Positions 8,589-19,900 of a stretch of 64,000 bases of DNA are shown here, one piece after another (positions within the stretch are counted from its first letter, which is position 1; every line of letters begins with the position of its first letter). The notes beneath the pieces are model-generated. The model worked only from the letters and a program-made list of their open reading frames with translations. It searched no databases and was not told where the DNA came from. Source of the DNA: Odontesthes bonariensis (taxonomy: Eukaryota > Chordata > Actinopteri > Atheriniformes > Atherinopsidae); the NCBI RefSeq assembly GCF_027942865.1, contig NC_134527.1, positions 4,070,976 through 4,134,975 on the forward strand, in the 5' to 3' direction. The translations under genes were made by a program, and so were the position numbers.

Positions 8589-10265
8589 TTACACAAACTC
8601 TGCTGAGTCTCCAGGAGAAGAATAAAGCCAGATCCCAGCACAGAGCGGCTGAGTGAATGTGGTCTGCACTCTGTGGAGGAGAGTCATGGTTCCAGAGACG
8701 CTGTAGAAGGACAGAATACCTGCTCTGTGATCCAGGTACACTCCCACTCTGGAGGCCCGAGGACCTGAGATGGAGGTTTCCATGCTGTTGTACCTAAATG
8801 AATAACTGCCTGAGACACAATCTAATGACCAAGATTTGTCATTAAATCCAAATCCACATTCAGTCCATCCTGCTCTGCTGATGTTCTTGTATGCGACTGC
8901 TACACCAACTCCTCTCTCTCCCATCTCCACCTCCCAGTAACAACGTCCAGTCAGACTCTCTCTGCTCAGGACCTGCCACCATCCAGTGAATCTGTCTGGA
9001 TGATCAGAATAAGACTGATTTTGTTCCATTACTGTCACTTTTCTGTTCCCCTCTGACAGTAACAGCTCTCTGTGTGCTGTGTTTGGATCCAGTGTGATTT
9101 CACATGAATATCTTAAGAATCCAGCTCTGCTCGTTGGTTTTGGTTCTGGTTCTGGTTCTGACAGTAAAACATCCACTTCAGCGACTCTCAGTGAGATGTT
9201 GGTCCATTCCTCTCTCAGGATGTCCTGTAGTTTATCTCTGAGCTCTGACACAGCTGCTGTCACATCCTCAAAGTGCCTCAGAGGACGGATCTGGATGCTG
9301 GATGAGTGTGTAGCCCCCCTGAGTGCTGCCACTGAGGGGCAGCTGTGCAGAAACTGGCTGTGATCCTCTGTGTGTGAGAGCTGCTGCAGCTCAGCATCTT
9401 TCCTCTTCAGCTCAGTGATCTCCTGCTCCAGCTTCTCCTGAAGCTCTTTGACTCGACTCCCTTCGGCTTCCTGCTGGGATCTGATCTGCTGCTTCACATC
9501 AGAGCTTCTTTTCTGGAGGAGACGGATCAGCTGGGTGAAGGTCTTCTGGCTGTGCTCCTCTGTTTTATCAGCAGACTGATGGATGGCCTCCAGCTGCTGC
9601 TGAAGCAGCTTCACATCTTTCTCTGCGTCCTGGATTCTCTGCTGGATCTGCTGCCGACTCCCCTCCAGCTCTCTCTGCCTCTCAGTCCTTTCTGCTGCAG
9701 CTGACACTGTGTCGTGGCCTTTATGATCATCCATTAAGCAGAGATAACAGATGCACTTCTGATCGGTACGGCAGAAAATCTTCATCACCTCACCGTGATC
9801 AGAGCAGATGTTCTCCTGGAGCTTGTTGGAGGGCTCCACCAGCTTGTGTTTCCTGAGTGGAGCTGAATCATAATGAGGCTGAAGGTGTTCCTCACAGTAA
9901 GAGGCCAGGCAGGATAAACAGGACTTAACGGCTTTCAGCTTCCTCCCAGAGCAGACATCACAGGCCACATCTTCAGCTCCAGCATAGCAGTGATCAGCAG
10001 GAGCAGCACGGAGTCCAGTCTTCTTCAGCTGCTCCACTAAATCAGCTAGCATGGTGTTTTTCCCCAGGACAGGCCTCGGTATGAAGGTTTTCCTGCACTG
10101 AGGGCAGCTGTGGATCCCCCTCTGATCCTCTCCATCCCAGTGGGCTTTAATACAGCTCATGCAGTAGCTGTGTCCACAGGGAATAGTCACCGGATCCTTC
10201 AGCAGATCCAGGCAGATCGAACAGGAGAAACTTTCTCGGTCCAGCTGAACTCCTTTCTGCGCCAT
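8589..10265 (-). CDS. TRIM-family E3 ubiquitin ligase (RING, B-box1, B-box2, coiled coil, PRY-SPRY), copy 2
   Basis: An intronless 558-residue protein with the full domain set. RING is C15-C57 (C3HC4). B-box1 starts at C102/C105 (ACDVCSGRKLKAVKSCLSCL). B-box2 has C154, H157, C165, D168, C173, C176, H181 and H184. A coiled coil spans about 190-305, and PRY-SPRY about 365-558 with LDPNTAH and RCYWEVEMGERG. An EPEP repeat before the PRY is two units longer than in the other copies. This is the most complete member of the local set and fits the intronless teleost TRIM16/TRIM25-like expansion associated with antiviral ubiquitin signalling (family knowledge, not shown here). It is separated from TRIM copy 1 by BED copy 2 and transcribed in the same direction. 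Several SPRY variable-loop positions differ between copies while the RING is nearly invariant. Confidence 0.93.
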   Translation of the reverse strand: MAQKGVQLDRESFSCSICLDLLKDPVTIPCGHSYCMSCIKAHWDGEDQRGIHSCPQCRKTFIPRPVLGKNTMLADLVEQLKKTGLRAAPADHCYAGAEDVACDVCSGRKLKAVKSCLSCLASYCEEHLQPHYDSAPLRKHKLVEPSNKLQENICSDHGEVMKIFCRTDQKCICYLCLMDDHKGHDTVSAAAERTERQRELEGSRQQIQQRIQDAEKDVKLLQQQLEAIHQSADKTEEHSQKTFTQLIRLLQKRSSDVKQQIRSQQEAEGSRVKELQEKLEQEITELKRKDAELQQLSHTEDHSQFLHSCPSVAALRGATHSSSIQIRPLRHFEDVTAAVSELRDKLQDILREEWTNISLRVAEVDVLLSEPEPEPKPTSRAGFLRYSCEITLDPNTAHRELLLSEGNRKVTVMEQNQSYSDHPDRFTGWWQVLSRESLTGRCYWEVEMGERGVGVAVAYKNISRAGWTECGFGFNDKSWSLDCVSGSYSFRYNSMETSISGPRASRVGVYLDHRAGILSFYSVSGTMTLLHRVQTTFTQPLCAGIWLYSSPGDSAEFV

Positions 10266-10345
10266 TTCTCCTCTCAGATCAGCGACTCAGTGAGTTTCAC
10301 TTCCTGAAAGCTGAAACTTATCTGAGCTCTGAGCTATAAATCACG
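10266..10345 (-). promoter_or_regulatory. TRIM copy 2 upstream block with Ets/IRF-like motif
   Basis: The minus-strand GGAAGTGAAACT (plus agtttcacttcc, 10293-10304) and the TTTATAGCTC TATA-like box are at the same distance from the ATG as in copies 1 and 3. The spacing puts the Ets/IRF-like motif close to the expected transcription start. Confidence 0.45.
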
Positions 10346-10576
10346 TGTCTGTGCAGAGAACAGAACCGGTCGGTTCACATTCTGTTGGTTACGCCCATCA
10401 TGAGCTGCAGATCTGAAGGGGAGGGAACAACAAGTGAGTCGGAGCTGATTCACAGCAGACTTCATGGTTAAAACACGGGTCGATTCTTCTTTTAATCCCT
10501 TTGGAAAGAAGCTTCACTTTCACAGTAAATGCAGCAGAGTTTTGAGCCTGAAAAATCAGGAAGAACATTTAGAAAC

Positions 10577-11296
10577 TAGGGCCGGGCAACGATTAAAACT
10601 TTTAATCTAATTAATCACATGATTTCCCTGATTAATCACGATTAATCGCATTTGTACGCAGAATCCAAAAATGGATACAAAAGTAGTGTATAGCTTTTAG
10701 CATTTAGCTTTATTTTAAATGTGCTGCCATATGAATGAAAGTGCCATAACATTTGTTGTGCAAACACACTTTTAACATCAGCATCTTTCTGTAGTTTTTA
10801 TGTAGAAGCCTCGCTCCACTGTCTGTTTCCTTGAATGACTTGCTGCTATCAGTTGTGTGTTTTGCCTTTAAGTGATATTTTAGACTGGAACTACTACGCT
10901 GAGAAGACAATTCAACTTGGCAGTGTTTACAGATGACTTTGGTTCTGTCGACTCCGCCGTCTGGAAGAACTTTAAAATGAAAATGGCCGAGTAAAAGTTC
11001 CGTACCCTTCTCCATGTTTGGTGGATCCGCCGATTACTTTCTTTTCCTGTTCCACAGCAGACAGCAACAGACTTTTACAAAATAAAAGCCTGTGAGCAAC
11101 AGACTTTTACAAAATAAAAGCCTATGAGCAACAGACTTTTACAAAATAAAAGCCTGTGAGCAGCAGACTTTTACAAAATAAAAGCCTGTGAGCAACAAGC
11201 CCCAAAAAATAAATTAATTAAAAACCTGCGTTAATGTGCGATAAAATGTTCATCTGCGTTAAATAATTAACGAGTTAACGAGATAATAACACCCTA
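10577..11296 (-). mobile_element. BED-finger hAT-like element, copy 3 (both ends present)
   Basis: Begins tagggccgggcaacgatt and ends aataacaccctaa, so both tips carry the inverted TAGGG. This is the only copy that retains the terminal gttaacgagataataacacc segment. It contains the BED ORF (10710-11015) and about five 32-bp minisatellite units (11060-11195), but lacks the SINE. The absence of the SINE suggests it is closest to the ancestral element. Confidence 0.65.
10710..11015 (-). pseudogene. BED zinc-finger transposase fragment, copy 3
   Basis: A 101-residue BED finger ORF identical to the 7450 copy. It ends in a stop with no downstream transposase core. Confidence 0.6.
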
Positions 11297-11351
11297 ATAT
11301 ATTCCACTTTTTACTTCGTGGGGACCCGACATTCTTGTTGAGAATTAATAC
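11297..11351. repeat. Right 55-bp direct repeat flanking TRIM/BED island 1
   Basis: Direct partner of 4243-4297 with four mismatches. Together they bracket 4298-11296 exactly. Confidence 0.7.
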
Positions 11352-12166
11352 AGAAACGAGAGGAAATGTACATTCCAGCACAGTGATTTGACTCTACTGA
11401 AAAAGTTCAAAATTAGCAGCATCAACACAAAAATATTGCAGCTTTGCGGCAGTTTTTAGCGCGCCGACATGTTTTCAGGTCTGTAAAACACTGAGGGTAA
11501 AAAAAAAACTGAGCGTCCAACTCCAGCTGCCGGCAGGTCTGGAAGCTTTTGAAGGTTTTGCTGGTTGAGAACATCACAGAAAGTTTGAAGTGAAGCAGCC
11601 AGGATACAATCAGAACGCCGACTTTCCGCTCTAATTTGATTGGTTTAACGACAACAGTGCGTTAAGGCTTTCAGCCTCTTCATCCTCCTTTTCACAGCTT
11701 CAATGCAACCAATAACATGCGGCCCGTTTCCTCGATATATTCCAGAGATATTAAACAGATTTCTGATCTTTGTAGTAGATTAGATTGATGATTTTTATTT
11801 TTGAACATGTATAAAAAAAGAAAATGTATGTAACTATTTGTACATACAAAAGAAAGAAAAAAATTAAAAATTAAATCACAAAGTACAAAACACCGGAAGG
11901 AATGGGAAGACGTACAATACTTTTTTAGTCTCCCTTTTAACTACTCTTCAGTTTGTAAATATCCTAACTACAATACACCAATATAAATATATATACACAC
12001 ACTTCCTAAATATCTAAATAAATAATCACAAAATGATGTGGATCCAAAAAGGAGGAGCCCAGCTGGCAGCTGAAGCTTTAGAGGTGACCAGATCAACAAT
12101 TTGGCACCTCCCAAAAACAGAAGGAATGCAAAGAGCTAAGGAGCACCTAAAGGCCCGCGAGACCAG
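11352..12166. other. Non-coding intergenic sequence, unclassified
   Basis: AT-rich with short homopolymers and a tatatatacacacac tract near 11990. The segment 12033-12160 has an open frame with a helix-turn-helix-like flavour (EVTRSTIWHLPK), possibly a decayed transposase fragment, but I cannot assign it. Confidence 0.3.
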
Positions 12167-12740
12167 GGCTGTGTTCGAAACCGCATACTTCTCATACTAC
12201 TCCTACTACTCATACTAACTTTGAGTTAGTATGTGAGTTTGAGTAAGGGAGAAGTTCCCGGATGCATACTAGATTCTCTGAAATGTTGGGTATGCATCAT
12301 GAGGTTACTACTCATACTCAAACTACCCAAGATGCAACGTAACGTGACGTCGCCGATCGTCATTTCCTGTCAAAACGGCAGTTTCAAGCTAGCTACAACG
12401 AGGGTAGGTTCACTTCCTGTTTTCAAAACAAAAGCACCAATTGTATCTTAATGGCTTTCCCTATGATAAAAGGCAACGGGTATTTTATTTTGTGAAAATA
12501 ACCGGAAGTGCGTTGCTCACTGCGGCTAGCTTTAGTAGCGCCGAATTCGTGGGAACAAAATAGTAAACAGCCGGTATTTTGTCAGGTTTTCAACACGTTG
12601 GGGATCTAAACGACTACTTTCTCACCTGAAATGTTTCAAATGTTGCTAAAGTTTACAGAGTTTAGAGCTTAAGAGAAATCAGCTTCAGGCCGGCTGATTT
12701 CGGCTCGGGCAGGAGCGAGATGCATTGTGGGTAAATGCAT
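12167..12740 (+). mobile_element. MITE of the ggctgtgttcgaaacc family, copy 1 (right end missing)
   Basis: Left tip ggctgtgttcgaaaccgcat and a long interior shared with copies at 18522, 20865 and 48922 (for example acaacgagggtaggttcact). The sequence diverges after gcattgtgggtaaatgcatt, so the right terminus is lost. The tips are inverted in complete copies. Superfamily is not resolved because no clear target duplication is visible. Confidence 0.7.
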
Positions 12741-14641
12741 TGGTGGAAACCCAGCAAGATGACTCGATCGTGTGAAAATGTAGAGATGTGTTCGTGCTTC
12801 TTCATTAAAGCAGAGTTTCTTCCCAAATTAATCCCAAATAATTAGGAGGAACTTCAGAATGTACTGCAGGATTAAAGCAACAGTTGCTGAGCCAAAAGAA
12901 ATGAGAAACAGAAGCAGAAGTTGGCAACACATTGCAGGGCAGCACCAGTGGATCTGAGTGATTGGGTATAAATTCAGTGACGGTAATCTGCTGTAAAGCA
13001 GCTTCAGGCTAAAGAACAGATTCCAAGCTGTAATTTCAAGTTTGCTTGCAAACACATTAAAGGTCAAAACAGTTCAGGGATTTAAATGAGGATTTCTCGC
13101 TGCCCGTCAGGAAAAAGCAGAGTTTAACTCGTTGAAACGGTTTCCCACGTGAGGTCAGGAGCTGGGAAGGTGGGCACCTGACCTCAGACCCTCCTTCATC
13201 CAACAGGCCTCTGATGAGAAACCCGAGTGGCTCTGAGCCAGAGACACAGAACGATCCACAGCCCAGATGGCGGCTCTTAAACTTCTTATTTATTTCCGTC
13301 CCGCTGTCGTCGTTCACCCCTCAGTCCTGGATTACATGCGAGCTTTGGAGCCTGATGGATGGCGTGTGAGCGGAGGGGAAGATGTTGGGGGGACACACAC
13401 GGCTTTAACATGGATTAATTTAAGTGAATAACATGCTCTGATTGAGCGTCTGAACACAAACCGACAGCTGGACGATGACGCAGTGAACAGAGGAGTTGGG
13501 GAAGTTCAACATTCTTCCTCTAAATATTTCCTGAGACTGTAATTTTGTCACGGAACATCAATTTCCACCATTAATGTTCATTTGGAGAGAGACTGTTTGG
13601 TGTTTGGTGTTGATTTCACCACTTTCTCATCAGATCTGTAACAAAAGTGAAGTTTGAGAGCCAGTTATCACTCTCACAGGCCAGGACTGCTTCATGGAAA
13701 CCGTTTACAGGGTGCTTGCTCTTTTTCCAAATTAAAATTCCAGACTTTTTTCCCCCAAGACCTTAACTGTATGTACTTGTAACTTGTGTGCCTACTGCCT
13801 ACTTCATTGGTTGAGACTGTACCAACTGTGTTTATTAGAAATGTTCATTTTTATAGGCTAGTATTCAATGAACAGATGCATTATTCACAGTAAATTATGC
13901 TTTTACCGATGAAAACGTTTCAAAACATGAAAATCACAAGTACATGAATTTCACATCAAACAAGTGTCACAAAAACTATCTATAAAAAAAAAAATGAATG
14001 GATGGATGAATGGATGTATGTAAATTCAGTCTCTTCACTCACATCTCATCCCATTAGGCTAATACAGTACGTGAGCAGTTAGTAAAATTATAGTTTTATA
14101 GCCTACCTTCCTATTTCTCATTTCACAATGCCTTTGAGCATATTTTAAAATTCTACCATACATTTATTTTCCATACTTTATTAAGACTTTCACACAAAAT
14201 TCCATACTTATTAAGACTTTCAAGACTTGCGCAAGCACCCTGTGTTTAGGTGGAAATCCCATTTCCCTCCACTGATTTCTCACATTTGGTCACAGACTCC
14301 CGTTTCTTTTCCCTTTTACGTCCCGATCCCTCTGGTAATATTCCCATTTGGTTTGCGAATGTTCTGAATTTAAGACCCCGCTGACTGGGAACAACCAACA
14401 CATTTTGCATCACCTTCCTCTTTCCATGGTTTCCACTGACAGCTCTCACATTAGGAGGCACGTTTTCACCGATTCAGCCAACAGCTGCAGAGTAATTTGC
14501 ATTTCAAGAATATATTTTATTTTGAAAAAAAAAAAAGCCAAATATTACAGCTTATTTTTCAGTATGTTACAATATTAAAAAGCCAGAATGTCCAGCAGTT
14601 AAACTAAATAGTTCTGTGATGAGTTAAGTTTTTTTTTTTTA
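12741..14641. other. Non-coding intergenic sequence between island 1 and kcnv2
   Basis: No gene, splice-consistent exon or recognised repeat was found. There is a short atggatggatgaatgg tract near 13995 and T/A homopolymers. ORFs here are short and lack codon structure. Confidence 0.3.
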
Positions 14642-14649
14642 CTAAATAA

Positions 14650-15101
14650 CAGAGATGGGACCAAGTCACATGTGCAAGTCCCAAGTAATTTTTTCTTTGG
14701 CAAGTCAAGTCAAAGTCAACTCACCTTATTATTGCAGTTTTACCTGCAGAATCTGATCTTAATAAAGTGAAAACACAAAGATATAAGTAACTGTCAGTAA
14801 ACATCATTGGCCAATGTGTCCAACCTGTCCCCCCCCGTATCATATCAAGCTAACGTTAGCTAACTACCGACTAGGCTAACAGGATAATATTAGCTAATTT
14901 GACGAGCACTTACTGGTCAGAATGGATCTTCAAATGATCAAGTTATGCTAGATGCTTAACACTCAAGTCATTCAAGTCATCGTGTCTCAAGTCAAGTGCC
15001 GAGTCTTTAACTTCCAAGTCCGAGTCGAGACTCAAGTCTTTTATTTTTTTGTCCAGTCAAGTCACAAGTCATCAAAACAGCGACTCGAGTCCCCATCTCT
15101 G
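14650..15101. mobile_element. hAT-type MITE with 8-bp target duplication
   Basis: Tips cagagatggg and ccccatctctg are inverted, with internal caagtc-rich subterminal repeats. The element is flanked on both sides by the perfect 8-bp duplication ctaaataa (14642-14649 and 15102-15109), the hAT hallmark. It has no coding capacity. Confidence 0.88.
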
Positions 15102-15109
15102 CTAAATAA

Positions 15110-16952
15110 AAGCTAAATGGGCCAAAAGTGGCGATTCCATAGATTTTGCCGGAGGAAATACATGAAATCACACACAGTAACAGCATCATGTTGGCTTTGT
15201 TTGGTCTGGTGTTGTGCCGTTTTCATTATCCCTGTTACTAAGTATGTTACGAATACCATTAATCCATCTGCTCCTTAAATAACTCTCCTCTTGGTTCTTG
15301 GATCCCATCTTTGCACTCATTACACTTCAACCAAAAGTCTTTACAGAGTCTCTACTACTCTTTTACTGCTCTCTTCTCTTTGTACCTCTGCTGTGTGGCC
15401 CCGCTCCTCACCGAGCATCTGCATTTCTGGGCTAAACTCGGTTTTTTACCCCACGTTACTGTGAACAGAGCCTGAAAAAAAAACCAAAAAAACATGGAGT
15501 GGCTTCAGAGTTACAAAAACATGAGAAAGAAAGCAGCAAAACCACAGTAGAGTCTCTCTCTGACGCTAAAGTAAAACAAATGCACACAGATATGAGACTC
15601 TGGCTAAATAATGTTCACACACAGTTTGTGGTTTGTTGCTATATTCTAATATATTAAGTTTGTTCCCGGTCGCTGGCCTGATTAATTAGCTTCACCGCAC
15701 AAGGTGATGGGATTGGTTCCTTGAGTCGTTTGCTGATTTTGAGTCCATCTTTGGAACATTACAAGTCTGAGGAGGAAATAATCAGCCTGATCAACTCGTT
15801 TTCTAACTCCTAACATGTTGTAAAATAAAAACACCTCAAGTGTTCACACAATTTGAAACCTCTGAGTAAATCTAAGTGCACGATGCCTAAAATCCCTTCG
15901 TCTCTCCCGACTTTTAAGAGAAAAAACAGCATTTTATCCGCACGACATTAAGGATTATTAGTACTTCCTCTGCTACAACTCAAAGGAGTCCGCCCCATCC
16001 ATGAATCTTATTTATTAGGTATGGCCTCTAAAGACTGAACAGTTTATTGTAAACATTACACTTTCCATGTTTTTGGGAATAATTCTTGTTTTTATTTTGA
16101 AGCAGGTCATTAAATGCAAAATGTACAACATCTGAACAACAGTTGGTACTTAATGTATCGATGTTTCCACTAAATGCAAATAAACAGAGAGAAACAGCTG
16201 TTAGAAGACTTTCTTCTGCAGGTTTCCTTCTGATTTTTTTTTTAAAGCATATTCAGCGACAGGATGTTCATCAATTAGCCTAATAATGAATTATGAGGCA
16301 TTTTGTGTATTAAGAGCAACTGATTTATATTTATAATTTAATATTTATATGTAGATAGAAGTTCCTGATTATTAATTTAGACTAAATCCATCCTCATCTC
16401 TTTATGATAATCTAAAGACATGAAAGGGAGGCAGCGCAGCCAAGAGAAACGTTACAAAAAAAGAGAGAATAGACTATTTGAAGTAAATTCATACCTACCC
16501 CCCCACACACACTGATGAACGGCAGTGGTCCCAGCATTGCGCCCTCCGACAGTCCTACACTGATGGGTCTAAAGAACTTTTAACTTTGTAGGATTCACTG
16601 CGTCACAAGCTTCATGTAAACCTGTTGCTTGTTGTCCAAGGATTCTATTAATTCTTAGGCCAAAAATATACTTGCTTTTGATTATGGACACACGTGTTTA
16701 TCCCGGCTGCCTCTTTGTTTGGAGCCGCACATTTTTGGCAGACACACAAATCGGTGAGCAGGGTCAGCCCCACTGATGCAGTCCAGCTAAAATCAGAGGT
16801 AGAGTCGGATCCTTTCTTTGGCAAACCGCAGAAGCAGTTTTTAAAAGTCAGATTGTGGGTTTAGAAAAGGTACAAAGAACGTGTTTGTAGATGAACAGAA
16901 TCCCACCATTCGACACTTTGTGCCATGAAATATCCGTCAGGAATCAGCGATT
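15110..16952 (-). other. Intergenic sequence and probable kcnv2 3' UTR
   Basis: The part next to the kcnv2 stop (about 16050-16952) is the likely 3' UTR. Minus-strand AATAAA hexamers occur at 16043-16048 and 16091-16096, and ATTAAA near 16337. I cannot tell which is used. The remainder shows no gene. Confidence 0.35.
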
Positions 16953-19900
16953 TCAGAACCCAGCCTTCGATCCGCGGTGGACTTTGAATTCCACAAAGCG
17001 ACCGCCTCCCTGCGGCGCCGGCTGCACGGCGTCGTCGCAGCACTCCGCTAACCGCTTGGCGGCCCGCTTCATGAAACGCACCTTGCCGCGGGCCCTGGTG
17101 ACCGTGGCGTACTCGTGGGACTTGAGCTTGGTGTAGTAGTCGGAGAACTTGTTGTAGAGGACGGAGATGGGCATGCCGTTCAGGATGATGCCGAAGGAGA
17201 TGCAGGCGAAGGCAAAGACGCGGCCCAGGTTCGTTTCTGGCAGCATGTCGCCATAGCCCACGGTGGAAATACTCACCTGAGGGGGAGGAAAAGATGGGAT
17301 AACACCTCATTAAGGCAGAGAAACTCATTATACGACTCCTCAAGCTCTAATTGGCGGCTCGCATTCGCATAGTAGCTTATAACAATATGGTAACAATAAC
17401 AGTACATTTTTTCAAATAACATACAGCGAATACTGCACAGTATTAAGTATTTTTATTAAGTATTAATTAAGGCTTAATGGTGTTTCCTAAAGGGGGCTCT
17501 GTTAAACCTGGCAACGCAGCCCAATTAAACCACCAGAGCACGCTAGCTCCTTTAGCCAGCGCGAGATGCAGGGACAATGGATCGGTTTTTAATTAAAAAA
17601 GGGCAAAAAACAGCACAAAAACCATGCTCATCCTGAATGTCTCACTATGATTACAACAACAAACTACAAATACAACATGAAGAAAGTCGAGGACATGCAC
17701 GCCAGCTTCCGCTCATCCCAGTATTAAAGTAAATGTGGTCTGAATTGAAAATGTATTGGCTGTGTTGTTTTTTTTGTGGGATGTTTTATGTGTAGAAATG
17801 CATATTTGCAAAAGGGGACTTTAGTATGTTGTGGTAAAAGTGGCTCTTCCCTTGATTCTGCTCTGACAATGTGGCTCTTGTGAAAACAATAATGAGTATC
17901 ACTGCTTTAAGGCATAAACTCAACGAAGCAGGACTCCCATTGGACAGCTCTGCTGCTCACAAAAAAGCATCAAGACCGACTTCCACACAGACAAAGCTGA
18001 AGACAAAGCAGCATTAAACCCCTTTGACGTAGCATTTGTGCACTCACAGCAGCCCACCACCATGCCTGAGGCATGGAGGTGAAGTTGGTGTTGTAAACGT
18101 CGTACTCCACGCTGTACACCATGGCTGAGAACATGAAGATCCCCAGGCCGATGAAGAGCAGTAAACAGCCCACCTGCGGAGACATTTCACAGCGTTTTGT
18201 ACGCTTTGTTGTATACTTTCATCTCTAGATTTTGCAAAATAGGGAAATCCAAGTGCAACATTGACATTTGGCACAAGCTGCAGAGGCAGTCCGACCTGCT
18301 GGTAGCACTGTCTCAGTGTGAAGCCGAAGGCTCTGAGGCCTGTCGAGTGACGAGCCAGCTTCAAGATCCTGAAGATTCTCATCAGACGCATGATCCTCAG
18401 AACCTGACCCACCTACAGAGGAGAAACCACAGAAGGAAAGCACGAGTTAGACCAGCGTACCAGGGAGAGACTTCTTCTCCCATCAGCTACAGTGTTGAAG
18501 AAAAAAAATAAAAATCAACTGGGCTGTGTTCGAAACCGCATACTCAGACAGTATGCAGAGCGTTTACCCACAATGCATTTCGCTCCTGCCCGAGCCGAAA
18601 TCAGCCGGCCTGAAGCTGATTTCTCTTAAAGCCATAATGTGTAATATTTCACGTTGTCTATTAACAAATTTGAGTCTTATCATTCACAAGTATTACCTCA
18701 ATCGTTATTAATTACCTCCATCACAAAAGTGCAGTGTTCTTATATTCTTTATATTCAGCATACGAATGTACATAAGAGTGTTACACTCCAATGAATGTCT
18801 CCATGTTGCTCCGCCATTTTAAAACTACGGGATTTGTAGAAGGACATGTCATCAGCTTCGCATTTTCCGTTTCCACATTGGAAACGGAAATTCCACATTG
18901 GAAACGGAAAATGCGAAGCTGATGACATGTCCTTCTACAAATCCCGTAGTTTTAAAATGGCGGAGCAACATGGAGACATTCATTGGAGTGTAACACTCTT
19001 ATGTACATTCGTATGCTGAATATAAAGAATATAAGAACACTGCACTTTTGTGATGGAGGTAATTAATAACGATTGAGGTAATACTTGTGAATGATAAGAC
19101 TCAAATTTGTTAATAGACAACGTGAAATATTACACATTATGGCTTTAAGCTCTAAACTCTGTAAACTTTAGCAACATTTGAAACATTTTCAGGTGAGAAA
19201 GTAGTCGTTTAGATCCCCAACGTGTTGAAAACCTGACAAAATACCGGCTATTTACCATTTTGTTCCCACAAATTCGGCGCTACTAAAGCTAGCTGCAGTG
19301 AGCAACGCACTTCCGGTTATTTTCACAAAATAAAATACCCGTTGCCTTTTATCATAGGGAAAGCCATTACGATACAATTGGTGCTTTTGTTTTGAAAACA
19401 GGAAGTGAACCTACCCTCGTTGTAGCTAGCTTGAAACTGTCGTTTTGACAGGAAATGGCGATCGGCGACATCACGTTACGTTGCATCTTGGGTAGTTTGA
19501 GTATGAGTAGTAACCTCATGATGCATACCCAACATTTCGGAGAATCTAGTATGCATCCGGGAACTTCTCGCTTACTCAAACTTGCATACTAACTCAAAAA
19601 GTTAGTATGAGTAGTAGGAGAAGTATGCGGTTTTGAACACAGCCTTGGTGCTTCAAACGAGACAAATTCAGCATCAGGTGATTGTGAGGTCATTATTTAT
19701 TCAACTAAAACAGGCAAAATGCAGCAGCAGTGACTGGAAAACTAAGACCACCATTACTGATTCCACAGGAATGAAGAGGAAAGCAGCAGACAGGTACATC
19801 TCAGACTCTACGGGCCTCGGTCTAGAAAAAGACTGAAGGTACAGCTTGTTTGGAAGGGTTTCAGGAGAAAGCCTCTTTTTTTTTTTTTTATCCGAACAAA

